A stretch of 64,000 nt of DNA. It comes from Salinarchaeum sp. Harcht-Bsk1. Its GTDB lineage: Archaea; Halobacteriota; Halobacteria; Halobacteriales; Salinarchaeaceae. Shown in pieces: positions 26,696 to 35,778 of this stretch; the stretch's first letter is position 1, and the number at the start of each line of letters is the position of its first letter. Position numbers and translations under genes: made by a program. The notes beneath the pieces are model-generated. The model searched no databases, was not told where the DNA came from, and was given only the letters and a program-made list of their open reading frames with translations. Where the stretch lies: assembly GCF_000403645.1 (NCBI RefSeq), contig NC_021313.1, forward strand, positions 2,313,014 to 2,377,013. Direction: 5' to 3'.

Positions 26696-28130
26696 CGCAG
26701 CGCCACCTGGGCGTCCAGACGACGGTGCGGGCCCGGCGTGCGGGAGCGACCCCTGCCATACCACCCACGCTCCCGCTCGTCGACAGGCCTGCGCCGGGAC
26801 GGCTGCCGACACGATCGACTGACACAGCACGCAACCACGACCCGATTACTACGACACATGGATCTCAACAGACGCAGCGTTCTTCGCAAGGCATCGGCAC
26901 TCTCCGCACTGGCGGTCGGCGCCAGCGGATTCGCAACAGCAGCGGACTGTAGCTCGGCCCCCGCGTGGGACGAGACGGTCCTGTACTCGACTGGCGACCA
27001 GGTGCAACACCCCGACGGCGACGGGATCGACGCGCTCTGGGAGGCCGAACTGGACTCCCGGAACGCGGAGCCGTCACGTTCCAGCTCGTACTGGAACTAC
27101 GTCGGCGATTGCGACGGCAGCGGTGGCGGCAGTAACTCGGCGCCGACCGCGTCGTTCACGACGAGCATCTCGAATCCGGAACCCGGCGAGAACGTCAGCT
27201 TCGACGGCAGCGGGTCGTCGGACTCGGACGGGAGCATCTCGTCGTACTCCTGGGACTTCGGTGACGGCTCGAGTGGCTCCGGACAGAGCGTGAGCCACTC
27301 CTACAGCTCCAGCGGGGACTACACGGTCACGCTGACGGTCACGGACGACGACGGCGCGACCGACTCGGCGTCCCAGACCGTCTCGGTCTCGAGTGGCAGC
27401 TCGAACTCGGCACCGACGGCCTCGTTCACGGTGTCGCCGTCCTCACCGACGATGGGCGAGTCCGCGACGTTCGACGCGGCGGACTCCTCGGACTCGGACG
27501 GGAGCATCTCGTCGTACTCATGGGACTTCGGCGACGGCTCCACCGCGACCGGCCAGTCGGTCACGCACAGCTACTCGTCGACGGGCGACTACACGGTGAC
27601 GCTCACCGTCACTGACGACGACGGAGCGACCGACTCCAACGCCACGACGGTGACCGTCCAGTCGAGTAGCAGCGGTGGCGCCTGTGACGGCGTCTCGGAG
27701 TGGCAGTCCGACGTCGCCTACTCCGGCGGCGATCAGGTGACCCACGACGGCTCCCTGTGGACCGCAGAGTGGTGGACGAAGGGCACCGAACCCGCCGAGA
27801 GCGAGAACGTCTGGACGCTCGAGGGCGCCTGCGACGGTGACGGCGGCGGGGGCGGCGGAAACGAGTCGCCGACGGCCTCCTTCACGTCCTCGCCGTACGC
27901 GCCAGCGCCGGACGAGACCGTCACGTTCGACGCGGCCGACTCTTCGGACGCCGACGGCTCGATATCCTCCTATTCGTGGGACTTCGGTGATGGTTCCTCG
28001 GGCTCCGGCCAGTCCGTCACCCACAGCTACGGATCGACGGGCGACTACACGGTCACGCTCACCGTCACGGACGACGACGGTGCGACTGCGACGGACTCGA
28101 CCACCGTCTCCGTCGAGACGGACTCCGGCG
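24520..28130 (+). repeat. PKD/CBM coding repeats shared by the chitinase pair
   Basis: Six PKD-coding units occur, three per gene, and short blocks such as GACTACACGGTCACGCTGAC recur with few changes in each. The two CBM-coding units per gene are also close copies. The similarity at DNA level suggests tandem duplication with continuing gene conversion. Confidence 0.7.
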
Positions 28131-29017
28131 GTGGCTCGGGCACCTCGACGTTCGCACCGTACAACCACATGACGACCCAGCCGGGGACGAGCCTCGTCGA
28201 CCACTACAACCAGGCCAGCAACGACGCGTTCACCCTGGCGTTCGTCCTCTCGGACGGTAACGGCAACGCCGCGTGGGACGGCGCGCCCGACCAGCTCGTC
28301 GGCGAGTTCGGACTGGCTTCCGAGATCCAGGACTACCAGGACACCGGTGGCGAGGTGATCATCTCCTTCGGCGGCGCAGTCGGGACGATGATCGCCCAGG
28401 ACACCACCGACATCGCGAAGATCAAATCGGAGTACGAGAAGGTGATGGACACCTACGGCGTCACGCACCTCGACTTCGACATCGAGTCGGTGAACCAGGA
28501 CGCCGTCGATCGGCGGAACCAGGCGCTCGCCGAGTTGCAGTCCGAGCGCTCGGACCTGAATGTGTCCTACACGCTACGGTGTCGGACCACCGGACTCACC
28601 AGCCACGGCACCTACGTCGTCGAGAGCGCCCGCGACCACGGCGTGGACCTGCAGTACGTCAACATCATGACGATGAACTACGGGTGGGTCGAGCCCAGCG
28701 CGAGCACGGTCAAGGACTCCGCCAACGGCACCCACTCCGACCTGCAGGAGATCTTCTCGGGCATCTCCAGCGACGAGGCCTGGAGCATGCTCGGCGTGAC
28801 GCCGATGATCGGCGAGAACAACTCCGGCGGGGCGCACCACCTCGACGACGCCCAGGAGGTCGCGACCTTCGTCCAGAACAAGGGCATCGGGCTCGTCTCC
28901 TTCTGGTCGATCGACCGCGACAACGGTAGTTGTTCGACCGGCACGGTCTCGGCGACCTGTAGCGGCGTCCAGCAGTCCGACTACGAGTTCTCCGGGATCT
29001 ACAACGACGTGCAGTAG
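26858..29017 (+). CDS. Secreted GH18 chitinase, second paralogue with divergent catalytic domain
   Basis: A 719-residue exported protein. The Tat signal is NRRSVLRKASALSALAVGAS. A CBM5/12-like module, two PKDs, a second CBM5/12-like module and a third PKD repeat the layout of the upstream gene. The GH18 domain (about residue 430 onward) is a different subtype, starting FAPYNHMTTQPGTSLVDHYN. The motif is T536-HLDFDI-E543: the DxDxE part is intact (D539, D541, E543), but the first Asp is Thr. Chitinase or chitin-oligomer hydrolase activity is expected. It lies 162 nt after the first chitinase. Confidence 0.9.
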   Translation: MDLNRRSVLRKASALSALAVGASGFATAADCSSAPAWDETVLYSTGDQVQHPDGDGIDALWEAELDSRNAEPSRSSSYWNYVGDCDGSGGGSNSAPTASFTTSISNPEPGENVSFDGSGSSDSDGSISSYSWDFGDGSSGSGQSVSHSYSSSGDYTVTLTVTDDDGATDSASQTVSVSSGSSNSAPTASFTVSPSSPTMGESATFDAADSSDSDGSISSYSWDFGDGSTATGQSVTHSYSSTGDYTVTLTVTDDDGATDSNATTVTVQSSSSGGACDGVSEWQSDVAYSGGDQVTHDGSLWTAEWWTKGTEPAESENVWTLEGACDGDGGGGGGNESPTASFTSSPYAPAPDETVTFDAADSSDADGSISSYSWDFGDGSSGSGQSVTHSYGSTGDYTVTLTVTDDDGATATDSTTVSVETDSGGGSGTSTFAPYNHMTTQPGTSLVDHYNQASNDAFTLAFVLSDGNGNAAWDGAPDQLVGEFGLASEIQDYQDTGGEVIISFGGAVGTMIAQDTTDIAKIKSEYEKVMDTYGVTHLDFDIESVNQDAVDRRNQALAELQSERSDLNVSYTLRCRTTGLTSHGTYVVESARDHGVDLQYVNIMTMNYGWVEPSASTVKDSANGTHSDLQEIFSGISSDEAWSMLGVTPMIGENNSGGAHHLDDAQEVATFVQNKGIGLVSFWSIDRDNGSCSTGTVSATCSGVQQSDYEFSGIYNDVQ

Positions 29018-29139
29018 CGGGACTGCACCGCCACCCGGTTCGCGGCGCGGATTTTTCTTCGGCAACGCTGGACGGTGGAGCCGGCGGCTCCGGCAGCGGC
29101 GTCAGCCGCGAATGTCTGCCCGCCACACGATCCGGGTCC

Positions 29140-29340
29140 CTGGTGGCCTGCGGAAATCAGAGATTTCCGGGCGGCCAGAAGACTGCGTCTTCTGGCAAAC
29201 TGAAAGGGCGAGGTCGGGTCCGGGAAGCACGGCGAAGCAAGCACGTAGCCGATCGAGCGTAGCGAGTGAGGCGCGGAGCGCAGCGAGCCGCGCGACCGGA
29301 GCCGATCCAGGGCTTTCGAGGCGGTTGAGGGTGCCGTACG
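29140..29340 (-). repeat. Spacer with two perfect hairpins and a GC-rich repeat-like block
   Basis: GGAAATC-AGA-GATTTCC (29152-29168) and CCAGAAGAC-TGC-GTCTTCTGG (29175-29195) are perfect dyads 6 nt apart. The sequence beyond (29200-29340), read on the minus strand, has blocks resembling the elements at 19583 and 45587 (CCTTTCAGT, TGCTTGCTTC, CTCGCTGCGC). It occupies the 407-nt spacer between the second chitinase and the arginase gene; no gene is seen there. Confidence 0.6.
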
Positions 29341-29424
29341 GTCGACTGCAACCCGGCGTCCGAAACTATTCCCTAGCGATTTCACCAACCACTATCACGC
29401 ACCACTGCAAACCTCACGAACGAC

Positions 29425-30333
29425 ATGGACAGACCGGTCCGCATCCTGGGCGTGCCGACGGACTACGGCGCGAACCGCCGCGGCGTCGACATGGGCCCGT
29501 CCGCGATCCGCTATGCGGGGCTCGAAGCGGCGGTCCGGCGGGTCGCCGACGAGGTGCTAGACGACGGTGACATGGAGGTCGTTCGCGCGGAGAGCACCGA
29601 TCCGGATCGCGCGCCGATGGATGGGCGGGCGAAGTTCCTCGCCGAGATCGAAGACGTCGCGGACCGACTGGCAGATCGCGTCGCTGCCGCCTGCGAGGCT
29701 GGCACGCTCCCGCTGGTCCTCGGCGGCGACCACTCGATCGCGATCGGATCGATGGCCGGCGCGGCCCGCGACGCGGACCTCGGCGTGCTCTGGTTCGACG
29801 CGCACGGCGACTTCAACACGCCGAGCACGACGCCATCGGGGAACGTCCACGGGATGCCCCTCGCGGCGGCGCTCGGCCGTGACGAGTTCGCGGAGATGGA
29901 GTGGGCCCAGGCGCCCGGTCTCGCCCCCGAGCGCGTCGCGATCGTCGGCGTCCGGAACCTCGATCCACCGGAACGGCAGGCAATCCGGGACTCGCCGGTC
30001 ACGGCATTCTCGATGTCCGATATCGACGAGCACGGGATCGTCGACGTCGTCGAGGCCGCGATTGCGGCCGCCAGCGACGGCGCGGACGGCCTGCACGTCA
30101 GTCTCGACCTCGACTGGCTCGATCCAAAGGAGGCGCCGGGCGTCGGGACGCCCGAACGCGGCGGCGTGACCTACCGGGAGGCCCACGCGGCACTGGAGGC
30201 AGTCGCCGCGGCGTCGACGCGGACGCGGTCGCTGGAGGTGGTGGAGGTCAATCCCGTCCTCGATCAGCACAACGAGACGGCCGAACTGGCCTGCGAGCTG
30301 GTCGCGAGTGCGCTCGGCGAACGGATCCTGTAG
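29425..30333 (+). CDS. Arginase
   Basis: A 302-residue ureohydrolase. The binuclear manganese ligands are seen in GGDHSIAIG, LWFDAHGDFNTP and SLDLDWLDP. The SGNVHGMPL and APGVGTPERGG segments fit arginase more closely than agmatinase. The expected reaction is arginine to ornithine and urea. The start MDRPVRILGVPTDYGANRRG is at the fold start. It stands alone, with a repeat-rich spacer upstream. Confidence 0.88.
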   Translation: MDRPVRILGVPTDYGANRRGVDMGPSAIRYAGLEAAVRRVADEVLDDGDMEVVRAESTDPDRAPMDGRAKFLAEIEDVADRLADRVAAACEAGTLPLVLGGDHSIAIGSMAGAARDADLGVLWFDAHGDFNTPSTTPSGNVHGMPLAAALGRDEFAEMEWAQAPGLAPERVAIVGVRNLDPPERQAIRDSPVTAFSMSDIDEHGIVDVVEAAIAAASDGADGLHVSLDLDWLDPKEAPGVGTPERGGVTYREAHAALEAVAAASTRTRSLEVVEVNPVLDQHNETAELACELVASALGERIL

Positions 30334-30375
30334 GAGAGCGACCGCGGTGGGTGCGCCGCCCGCGGCGAGCCGGAC

Positions 30376-30978
30376 TTACAGCTGTTCGACGCTTCCTTCG
30401 GCTTCGCGCTCGCGGAAGACTTCGCCCTCGAAGAGCGTGACGACGACGTCCTCTTGCTGCCAGGCGTTCGGCGGGAGACCGGCCTTCCGGCACGTGCGCT
30501 GGAGGTACTCCTCCTCGGTCCAGCGCTGTTCGAGCGGAACTGTCGGGTAGAGCCAGCCGTGCTCCGCGCCGCCGTCGACGGCGACGCCGTGGGTGCCGAG
30601 TTCGAGGTCGGCGAGCGGGTCGTCGGTGAGCAGGACGTTCGTGACTGCACAGACCGAGACGGTGAGGTTCGAAAGCTCGGGCGGGGAGACTTCCGAGCCC
30701 GCGGAGTCGCCGGAGGCCGCCTCGATGGCGGCGTCGACGATGACGTGGCCGAGACGTTCGCTGGCCTCGTAGCCGCCGGCGCAGCCACGGAGGCTTCCGC
30801 GGCCACGCGTCGATTCCAACCGGACGAACGCGCCGGTGCGCTGGTAGAAGGCGTCGCGCATGCTTCCGGGCTGTTCCCGCTGGCCGTTCCGGACGTAGAG
30901 CTCGACTGCCTCCCGTGCGAGCTCGACTGCCCGTGCCCCGTCCTCGTACGTGAGATCGACGGTCTGGGCGTCTGCCAT
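30376..30978 (-). CDS. AMMECR1-domain protein
   Basis: A 200-residue protein of the AMMECR1/TIGR00296 family. The hallmark LRGCxG loop is present as SLRGCAGGYEASERLG, and the C-terminal block (YLQRTCRKAGLPPNAW) is also typical. The cellular role of the family is unsettled; a metal- or redox-linked enzymatic role has been proposed. The start at 30978 (MADAQTVDL) is clear. It is convergent with the arginase gene. Confidence 0.92.
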   Translation of the reverse strand: MADAQTVDLTYEDGARAVELAREAVELYVRNGQREQPGSMRDAFYQRTGAFVRLESTRGRGSLRGCAGGYEASERLGHVIVDAAIEAASGDSAGSEVSPPELSNLTVSVCAVTNVLLTDDPLADLELGTHGVAVDGGAEHGWLYPTVPLEQRWTEEEYLQRTCRKAGLPPNAWQQEDVVVTLFEGEVFREREAEGSVEQL

Positions 30979-31184
30979 ACCCACTTCCAGGGGAGAATCG
31001 CCCTTCAAGGTGTCCCTTCGCGGCTAGGGATTGATGGTGAAAGTTTCCGGTTGTCGACTCGCAGGGTGCTCGCAGGTACGTGGCAGTACCCCGCAATCGC
31101 TTCGCACACCTGGAGTCTGGAGCACTTCCGGCGTCGCGGCATCGACGCGAAAGTTCTCGGCCCCTGAGGGACGCCGATCACGCA

Positions 31185-31721
31185 CTACGCCAGCGAACTC
31201 GCGAACGCGGCAGCGAACGCCTCGACGGAGTCCCAGTCGGTGTACTCCCAGTCGCGGCTGGTGTCGGTGTCGCCGCCCTCCTTCCGAGCGATTCGTTTCA
31301 TCATGAACTTCGTGAGGAGGCCGTACTCGCTGTACTTGAGCGCACCGGCGACGCTGAGCGTCCGATCCGGCTCGAACCCCGTCTCGTCGAGGAAGTCGTG
31401 GATCAGCCCCTCGGCATCGGCCTGGCCCTCCTCGTCGCCTGCAGCGCTCAGGCTGACCGAGAAGAAGGCCGTCGGCATCGCGTTCAGCGTCTCGACCGCC
31501 TCGTCGACGAGTCGCCTGATCGCCTCCGGCTGGCTACCCATGTGGATCGAACCGCCGATCATCGCGGCGTCGTAGTCGGCGAGCGAGAAATCGGCAGGAA
31601 GGTGTTTCGCGTTCAGCAGGGCGACGTCGTGGCCGGTCGCTTCGACGACCCCTGCCATTCGCTCGGCGACGGCCGCGGTCTGTCCCTCGCTCGTACCGTA
31701 GAGCATCAGGACCGACGCCAT
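31185..31721 (-). CDS. Flavodoxin-domain protein, HemG-like
   Basis: A 178-residue flavodoxin-fold protein. The FMN phosphate loop is LYGTSEGQTAAVAERM. The C-terminal ALKYSEYGLLTKFMMKRIAR with GGDTDTSRDWEYTDW is characteristic of menaquinone-dependent protoporphyrinogen oxidase (HemG). Oxidation of protoporphyrinogen IX is possible, but haloarchaea make haem by another route, so another flavin role may apply. No haem gene is adjacent. Confidence 0.8.
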   Translation of the reverse strand: MASVLMLYGTSEGQTAAVAERMAGVVEATGHDVALLNAKHLPADFSLADYDAAMIGGSIHMGSQPEAIRRLVDEAVETLNAMPTAFFSVSLSAAGDEEGQADAEGLIHDFLDETGFEPDRTLSVAGALKYSEYGLLTKFMMKRIARKEGGDTDTSRDWEYTDWDSVEAFAAAFASSLA

Positions 31722-31939
31722 CAGCGATCACCCGGGCGCTCGAGAGCGTTGCGGCCAGTGCTGGAGGGCGGCGAGTCCGCAGTTTGAGCGGTGGGGAACA
31801 TCGATCGCGGCTACGACGGCTGTCGGGAAAAGTGCGATCCCGGCGGGACCACCACCGCACTCACCGAGATCGATTCCGGTTTGTCACCAGAAGGGTCGCC
31901 ATGGAAACGACTTTGCCGAGGGATCGCTACGGGGGTCGT

Positions 31940-33829
31940 ATGGCCCTCGACGACTTCACCGAGTACGATCCCGACGAGGACGACGCGTCGGGCGACGCAG
32001 TCGAGGACGAGAGCGCGCGGGACGCCGACGAGGAGGCCACCGACGTCCACACAGCCTCGGAGGCGTCAGCCGACGACGCGGCGGGGCTCACCTACGAGAC
32101 GGCCGACGCCGAGGCGCCCGAGCGGGTGGACGGCCTCGGCATCCTCTCGACCTCGCGCGGGCTCAGGATCGACGAGACGGGCGAGGAGACCGAACTCCAG
32201 GCCTACGTTACGGCGCCGAACCGGAGCGACGTGCGCGTGGGATCGTACGTCCTCGTTCCGTATCCCGAGAGGGGCGATCCCGGGGCCTCCGGCGAGCGCC
32301 TGTTCTGTCGCGTCGCCGGCCTCGAGTACGCCCAGGAGTTCCAGAGCGACGACGCGACGGAGCTCCGGGCTCGCCGTGCGATGCGCGAGGGAGCCATCGA
32401 CGAGACCGACTACAAGTTCCTCGCCGACCTCGATCCCGTCGCGATCATCTACGAGGACGGCATCGACGAGGAGACCGGCGACCCCGAGCAGAAGCGTCGC
32501 GCGACCGATCGGGTCCCCAAACCGGAGACGACCGTCCACCGCGCCAGGGACGCCGACGAGATCAAGACCGGGCTGAAGATCCCCGGCGACGGCATCTTCC
32601 TCGGCCACCTCGCCGTCGGTGGCGAGCGCGTGACGACTGCCGCGGCGCCGCCCACCATCGACTACCGGCTCAACGACGACTACACCGCCGGCGACCCGCT
32701 GCTCTTCCGGCACACCCTGATCGCGGGTGGCACTGGCTCCGGGAAGACCCACGCCGCGAAGAACGTCCTCCGGCAGGTCCTCGACGACGAGCGGACGTAT
32801 CCGATGGGCGACGGCCGCGAGGTTCAGGCGGCCGTCGTGCAGTTCGACCCCCAGGACGAGTACGCCCAACTGCACGACGACAACCCCGATCTCGACGCCG
32901 ACACGGCCCGACAGTACGAGCGGGAGGGCATCGCCAACGGCGGCCACGACGACACGCTCGCCTTCGTCCCGAAGGTCGGTTCGGCGACCTACGACGGCGG
33001 CGGGCACCGCGCCGAGCAGGTGGAGTTCACCGTCCCCTTCTCGATGGTGCGGGGCAACCCCTGGCTCGTCGCGGGCAGCGGACTCAACGACAATCAGTAC
33101 CAGGCGCTCCACGAACTGCTCGACCGATTCTTCGGCCAGTACGGCAGTGATGGGACCTACGATCAGTTCACGGAATTCATGGACGACCCGGCGCTTCGCG
33201 AAGAACTCGACGAGACCGGGCGCGTCCACGAGGCGACGTTCGACGCCGTCTTCCGGCGCGTCCGTGGCTTCGGGCACGTCTTCGACCAGGACGCCCGGCC
33301 GATCACCGACCAGGTTCGGGACCTCGTGCGTCCCGGCGGGCTCTCCGTCGTCCCGACCTACCACATCTCCGACTCCCGGGCTGCGGAGGTCGTCGTGCTC
33401 GCCGTCGCGACGCTCCTCGTCGACGAGAAACTCTCCAGTGATCCGACCTACGACCGGATCAAGGATACCCCGCTGATCGTCGGGATGGACGAGGCTCACA
33501 ACTACCTCACCGACGCCGACAGCGTCCAGGCCCGGCGCGTGATCGGGACGTTCACCGACGCCGCGAAACAGGGCCGGAAGGAGCGCCTCGGCCTGTTCCT
33601 CGTCACGCAGGACCCCCAGGACATCCACGACGCCGTGTTCAAGCAGATCAACTCCACCGTCGTCCTCAACCTCGGCGACGAGGACGCCATTTCGGCGGTG
33701 AACATCCCGACCGCGCTCGAACAAAAGGTGCCCTACATGGAACAGGGGCAGATGGTCGTCTACTCGCCGGACAACTCCGAGCCAGTCGAACTCGTCGGTC
33801 TCGAACACTGTCTCGTCAAACACGAGTGA
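31940..33829 (+). CDS. HerA-type ATPase/translocase
   Basis: A 629-residue protein. An acidic N-terminal tail (about 60 residues) precedes a HAS-barrel-like beta region. The RecA-like core follows, with Walker A AGGTGSGKTHAAKN (near residues 262-275) and Walker B LIVGMDEAHNYL (near 513). An arginine-rich LVTQDPQDIHDAVFKQ segment follows. HerA proteins move DNA and often pair with the NurA nuclease, but no NurA is adjacent, so this may belong to another HerA clade. Start 31940 (MALDDFTEYDPDE) is chosen from the acidic haloarchaeal leader; ATGs upstream code poor sequence. Confidence 0.83.
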   Translation: MALDDFTEYDPDEDDASGDAVEDESARDADEEATDVHTASEASADDAAGLTYETADAEAPERVDGLGILSTSRGLRIDETGEETELQAYVTAPNRSDVRVGSYVLVPYPERGDPGASGERLFCRVAGLEYAQEFQSDDATELRARRAMREGAIDETDYKFLADLDPVAIIYEDGIDEETGDPEQKRRATDRVPKPETTVHRARDADEIKTGLKIPGDGIFLGHLAVGGERVTTAAAPPTIDYRLNDDYTAGDPLLFRHTLIAGGTGSGKTHAAKNVLRQVLDDERTYPMGDGREVQAAVVQFDPQDEYAQLHDDNPDLDADTARQYEREGIANGGHDDTLAFVPKVGSATYDGGGHRAEQVEFTVPFSMVRGNPWLVAGSGLNDNQYQALHELLDRFFGQYGSDGTYDQFTEFMDDPALREELDETGRVHEATFDAVFRRVRGFGHVFDQDARPITDQVRDLVRPGGLSVVPTYHISDSRAAEVVVLAVATLLVDEKLSSDPTYDRIKDTPLIVGMDEAHNYLTDADSVQARRVIGTFTDAAKQGRKERLGLFLVTQDPQDIHDAVFKQINSTVVLNLGDEDAISAVNIPTALEQKVPYMEQGQMVVYSPDNSEPVELVGLEHCLVKHE

Positions 33830-33880
33830 GTCCGTCGGCAGACGCCACGGTTCGTTCCCGAAAACTGCCGTCCGGCGACT

Positions 33881-33890
33881 GGTTTTAAGC
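33881..33890 (+). promoter_or_regulatory. TATA box of the UspA gene
   Basis: GGTTTTAAGC is centred 28 nt before the ATG at 33914. Confidence 0.6.
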
Positions 33891-33913
33891 CACCAGCGTC
33901 CGTCGGTTCACGT

Positions 33914-34333
33914 ATGAAACGCGTCCTCGTCGCGTACGACGGCTCACAGCAAGCAGACGCCGCGCTCGACCACGCGCTGGCGGAGTTCTCCGACGCCGAA
34001 CTCCACGTGCTCTGCGTGCTGGATCCAGCGGAAGCCACCTACGCCTCGACGGAGGAGATGCCCGCCGTCGCCGACGGCTGGTACGACGAGGCCACGGAGG
34101 AAGCCGAGCGCATCCTCGCGGAAGCCGAGGAGCGAGCGGGCGACCGCGAACTTGTCACGGCACACGTCGTCGGCCGACCCGGCCACTCGATCGTCGAGTA
34201 CGCAGAGGAACACGACGTCGACCAGGTGGTCACCGGCAGTCACGGTCGGACCGGCGTCGCACGGCTGCTCCTCGGGAGCGTCGCGGAGACGATCGTGCGT
34301 CGCTCGCCGGTGCCCGTGACGGTCGTTCGGTAG
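33914..34333 (+). CDS. Universal stress protein, UspA family
   Basis: A 139-residue single-domain Usp. The N-terminal strand KRVLVAYDGSQQADAALDHA and the nucleotide-binding GSHGRTGVARLLLGSVAETI (G-2x-G-9x-G-S) are complete, so it should bind ATP. It is monocistronic behind its own TATA box. The specific stress is unknown. Confidence 0.93.
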   Translation: MKRVLVAYDGSQQADAALDHALAEFSDAELHVLCVLDPAEATYASTEEMPAVADGWYDEATEEAERILAEAEERAGDRELVTAHVVGRPGHSIVEYAEEHDVDQVVTGSHGRTGVARLLLGSVAETIVRRSPVPVTVVR

Positions 34334-34386
34334 GGAGCAGTCGACGCGCTATCTGGAGCACTCGGTGCGGAGAATCGGACCGTCCG

Positions 34387-34557
34387 TCAGTGCGGCGAAT
34401 ACCCGTCGATGACGCCGTCACAGTCCGGGCAGGACACGAGCGACGCGCCCGTGTCTTTGGCCCCGGAGCTTCCCGCGGGGCCAGCGCCGCTGGATCTGGT
34501 TTGGCGGACGGTGCCGCTGCCGCGCAGTTCTGAGCCGCAGTAGGGACACTCGTACAT
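34387..34557 (-). CDS. Small two-knuckle zinc-ribbon protein
   Basis: A 56-residue protein: MYECPYCGSEL at the start and VSCPDCDGVIDGYSPH at the end, giving two CxxC knuckles around a Ser/Gly/Ala-rich linker. That is a complete four-cysteine zinc site. It may be an RNA- or protein-binding adaptor. Haloarchaea encode many such mini zinc-finger proteins. It is convergent with uspA and shorter than typical gene-finding cutoffs. Confidence 0.72.
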   Translation of the reverse strand: MYECPYCGSELRGSGTVRQTRSSGAGPAGSSGAKDTGASLVSCPDCDGVIDGYSPH

Positions 34558-34884
34558 CGGATGACCGCTCCACGTGTGGCGTGGTAGCGATACACATGAC
34601 GGCAGGAATCGGCATAAGCGTTGTGTCCACCTGTCACACTGGCCGAGTGCAGCGAGAAACCGGCCTACAGCGGCGGCATTCGACGTGCGACGAACACGTC
34701 GCTGGAGGGCACCGTTTCGCCTGGAAACCGCCGCGTGGGCGGCCGACGTGGGCGATAGGCTTCGACGAACGCTGCAGCTGGCGGGCGATCGTGAGTCGGT
34801 GGGGACGGGCGCGGCGGTCGTGATCCGGCGGGACGGGCGAGACGGTCGAGGGAGGCGGTGCGGACCGAGGCGGTACGGACCGAG
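34558..34884. other. 327-nt spacer without a visible gene
   Basis: No convincing coding frame, tRNA or strong hairpin is seen between the small zinc-ribbon gene and the RNA-binding protein operon. It may hold the promoter of the minus-strand zinc-ribbon gene. Confidence 0.5.
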
Positions 34885-35322
34885 TCAGGCCGCGTCCTGG
34901 AACTGCTGGAGCGCTTCCGCGGCGTTCTCGACGGCGGCCTCGCGCTTCGCGGGATAGGCCTCGACCTTCGCGCGGAGCGTGATGCCGTCGCCGAGGCGCG
35001 TCTCGCCGCCGAAGGCAGCCTGCTTGTCGAGGCTCACGAACAGTTCGCAGTTGTCGGTGACGCGATGGTCGAGTTCGTCCTCGAGCGTCCCGAAGTCGTC
35101 GCTCTCGGCGACGACGGAGAGCACGTGCCGGACGTCGTCGGCGTTCTCCAATCGCGTCGAGAGGACGAGGATGCGATCTCCGAGGTGGCCCTCGGTTGCC
35201 TGCCGCTCGAGTTCGGCGTCCTCGGGAAGGAAGTGCCGGAGGGCGTCCTCGACGCGCTGCTCGTGCTCCGTCGCGTAGACGAACGTCCGCAGGTCCACGT
35301 AGTGGAACGGGACGCTCGCCAT
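34885..35322 (-). CDS. RNA-binding protein, DUF54/PF01877-like
   Basis: A 145-residue protein. The sequence VPFHYVDLRTFVYATEHEQR with HFLPEDAELERQATEGHLGD matches the archaeal DUF54 family, which has a known RNA-binding-like fold. The C-terminal part (LFVSLDKQAAFGGETRLGDG) is also typical. A role in RNA metabolism is suggested by the family only. It starts 3 nt after the 71-residue upstream gene, so they are one operon. Confidence 0.85.
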   Translation of the reverse strand: MASVPFHYVDLRTFVYATEHEQRVEDALRHFLPEDAELERQATEGHLGDRILVLSTRLENADDVRHVLSVVAESDDFGTLEDELDHRVTDNCELFVSLDKQAAFGGETRLGDGITLRAKVEAYPAKREAAVENAAEALQQFQDAA

Positions 35323-35325
35323 CCC

Positions 35326-35541
35326 CTACTCCTCGTCGGCGTCGGACTCGTCGTCCTCGGCCTCGTCAGCGGCTTCGAGGTTGTCCTCGGGCACGCCGGT
35401 CTCCTGGCCGTCCTCGAAGCTGACGGTGTAGTTGGCGTCGCCGAACATCGTCTCGACGATCTGCGTGACCGTCCCCTGCTCGCCGTCGAAGTCGCTGTGC
35501 TCGTCGTGCAGGACCACTACGTCGTCCTCCTCGAAGCTCAT
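35326..35541 (-). CDS. Small SH3-like acidic protein
   Basis: A 71-residue protein. MSFEEDDVVVLHDEHSDFDG followed by QGTVTQIVETMFGDANYTV reads as a small SH3-like beta barrel (DUF1918-like), with an Asp/Glu-rich tail. It is the first gene of a two-gene operon with the DUF54-type RNA-binding protein. A role as nucleic-acid or protein adaptor is a guess. Start 35541 is clear. Confidence 0.7.
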   Translation of the reverse strand: MSFEEDDVVVLHDEHSDFDGEQGTVTQIVETMFGDANYTVSFEDGQETGVPEDNLEAADEAEDDESDADEE

Positions 35542-35743
35542 ACCCCTCGCTACCGCCGTCCCGGGCAAAAAGGGCGCGATTCCTCGTCGTGGCTACGGCG
35601 TAGCGAGGACGACCGCGGCCCAATTCCTCCCTTCCCAGCCAGACTTGCTCGGCTACTACCGAAGTTCGGTCCCCTTCCCGCCGCTCTGGACGGAGATGGA
35701 AAGTACTCGGCACTTATTCTTTCATCTATGAGATTCAAGTAAT

Positions 35744-35753
35744 AATTATACGG
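35744..35753 (+). promoter_or_regulatory. TATA box of the acidic repeat protein gene
   Basis: AATTATACGG is centred about 30 nt before the ATG at 35779, in a short AT-rich block. Confidence 0.5.
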
Positions 35754-35778
35754 GTGGGATTCGTAGGCACACCAGCCA

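Noticed and set aside
31974-33823. Long minus-strand frame opposite the HerA-type ATPase
   Set aside because: No motifs and non-haloarchaeal composition, while the plus strand has intact Walker motifs.
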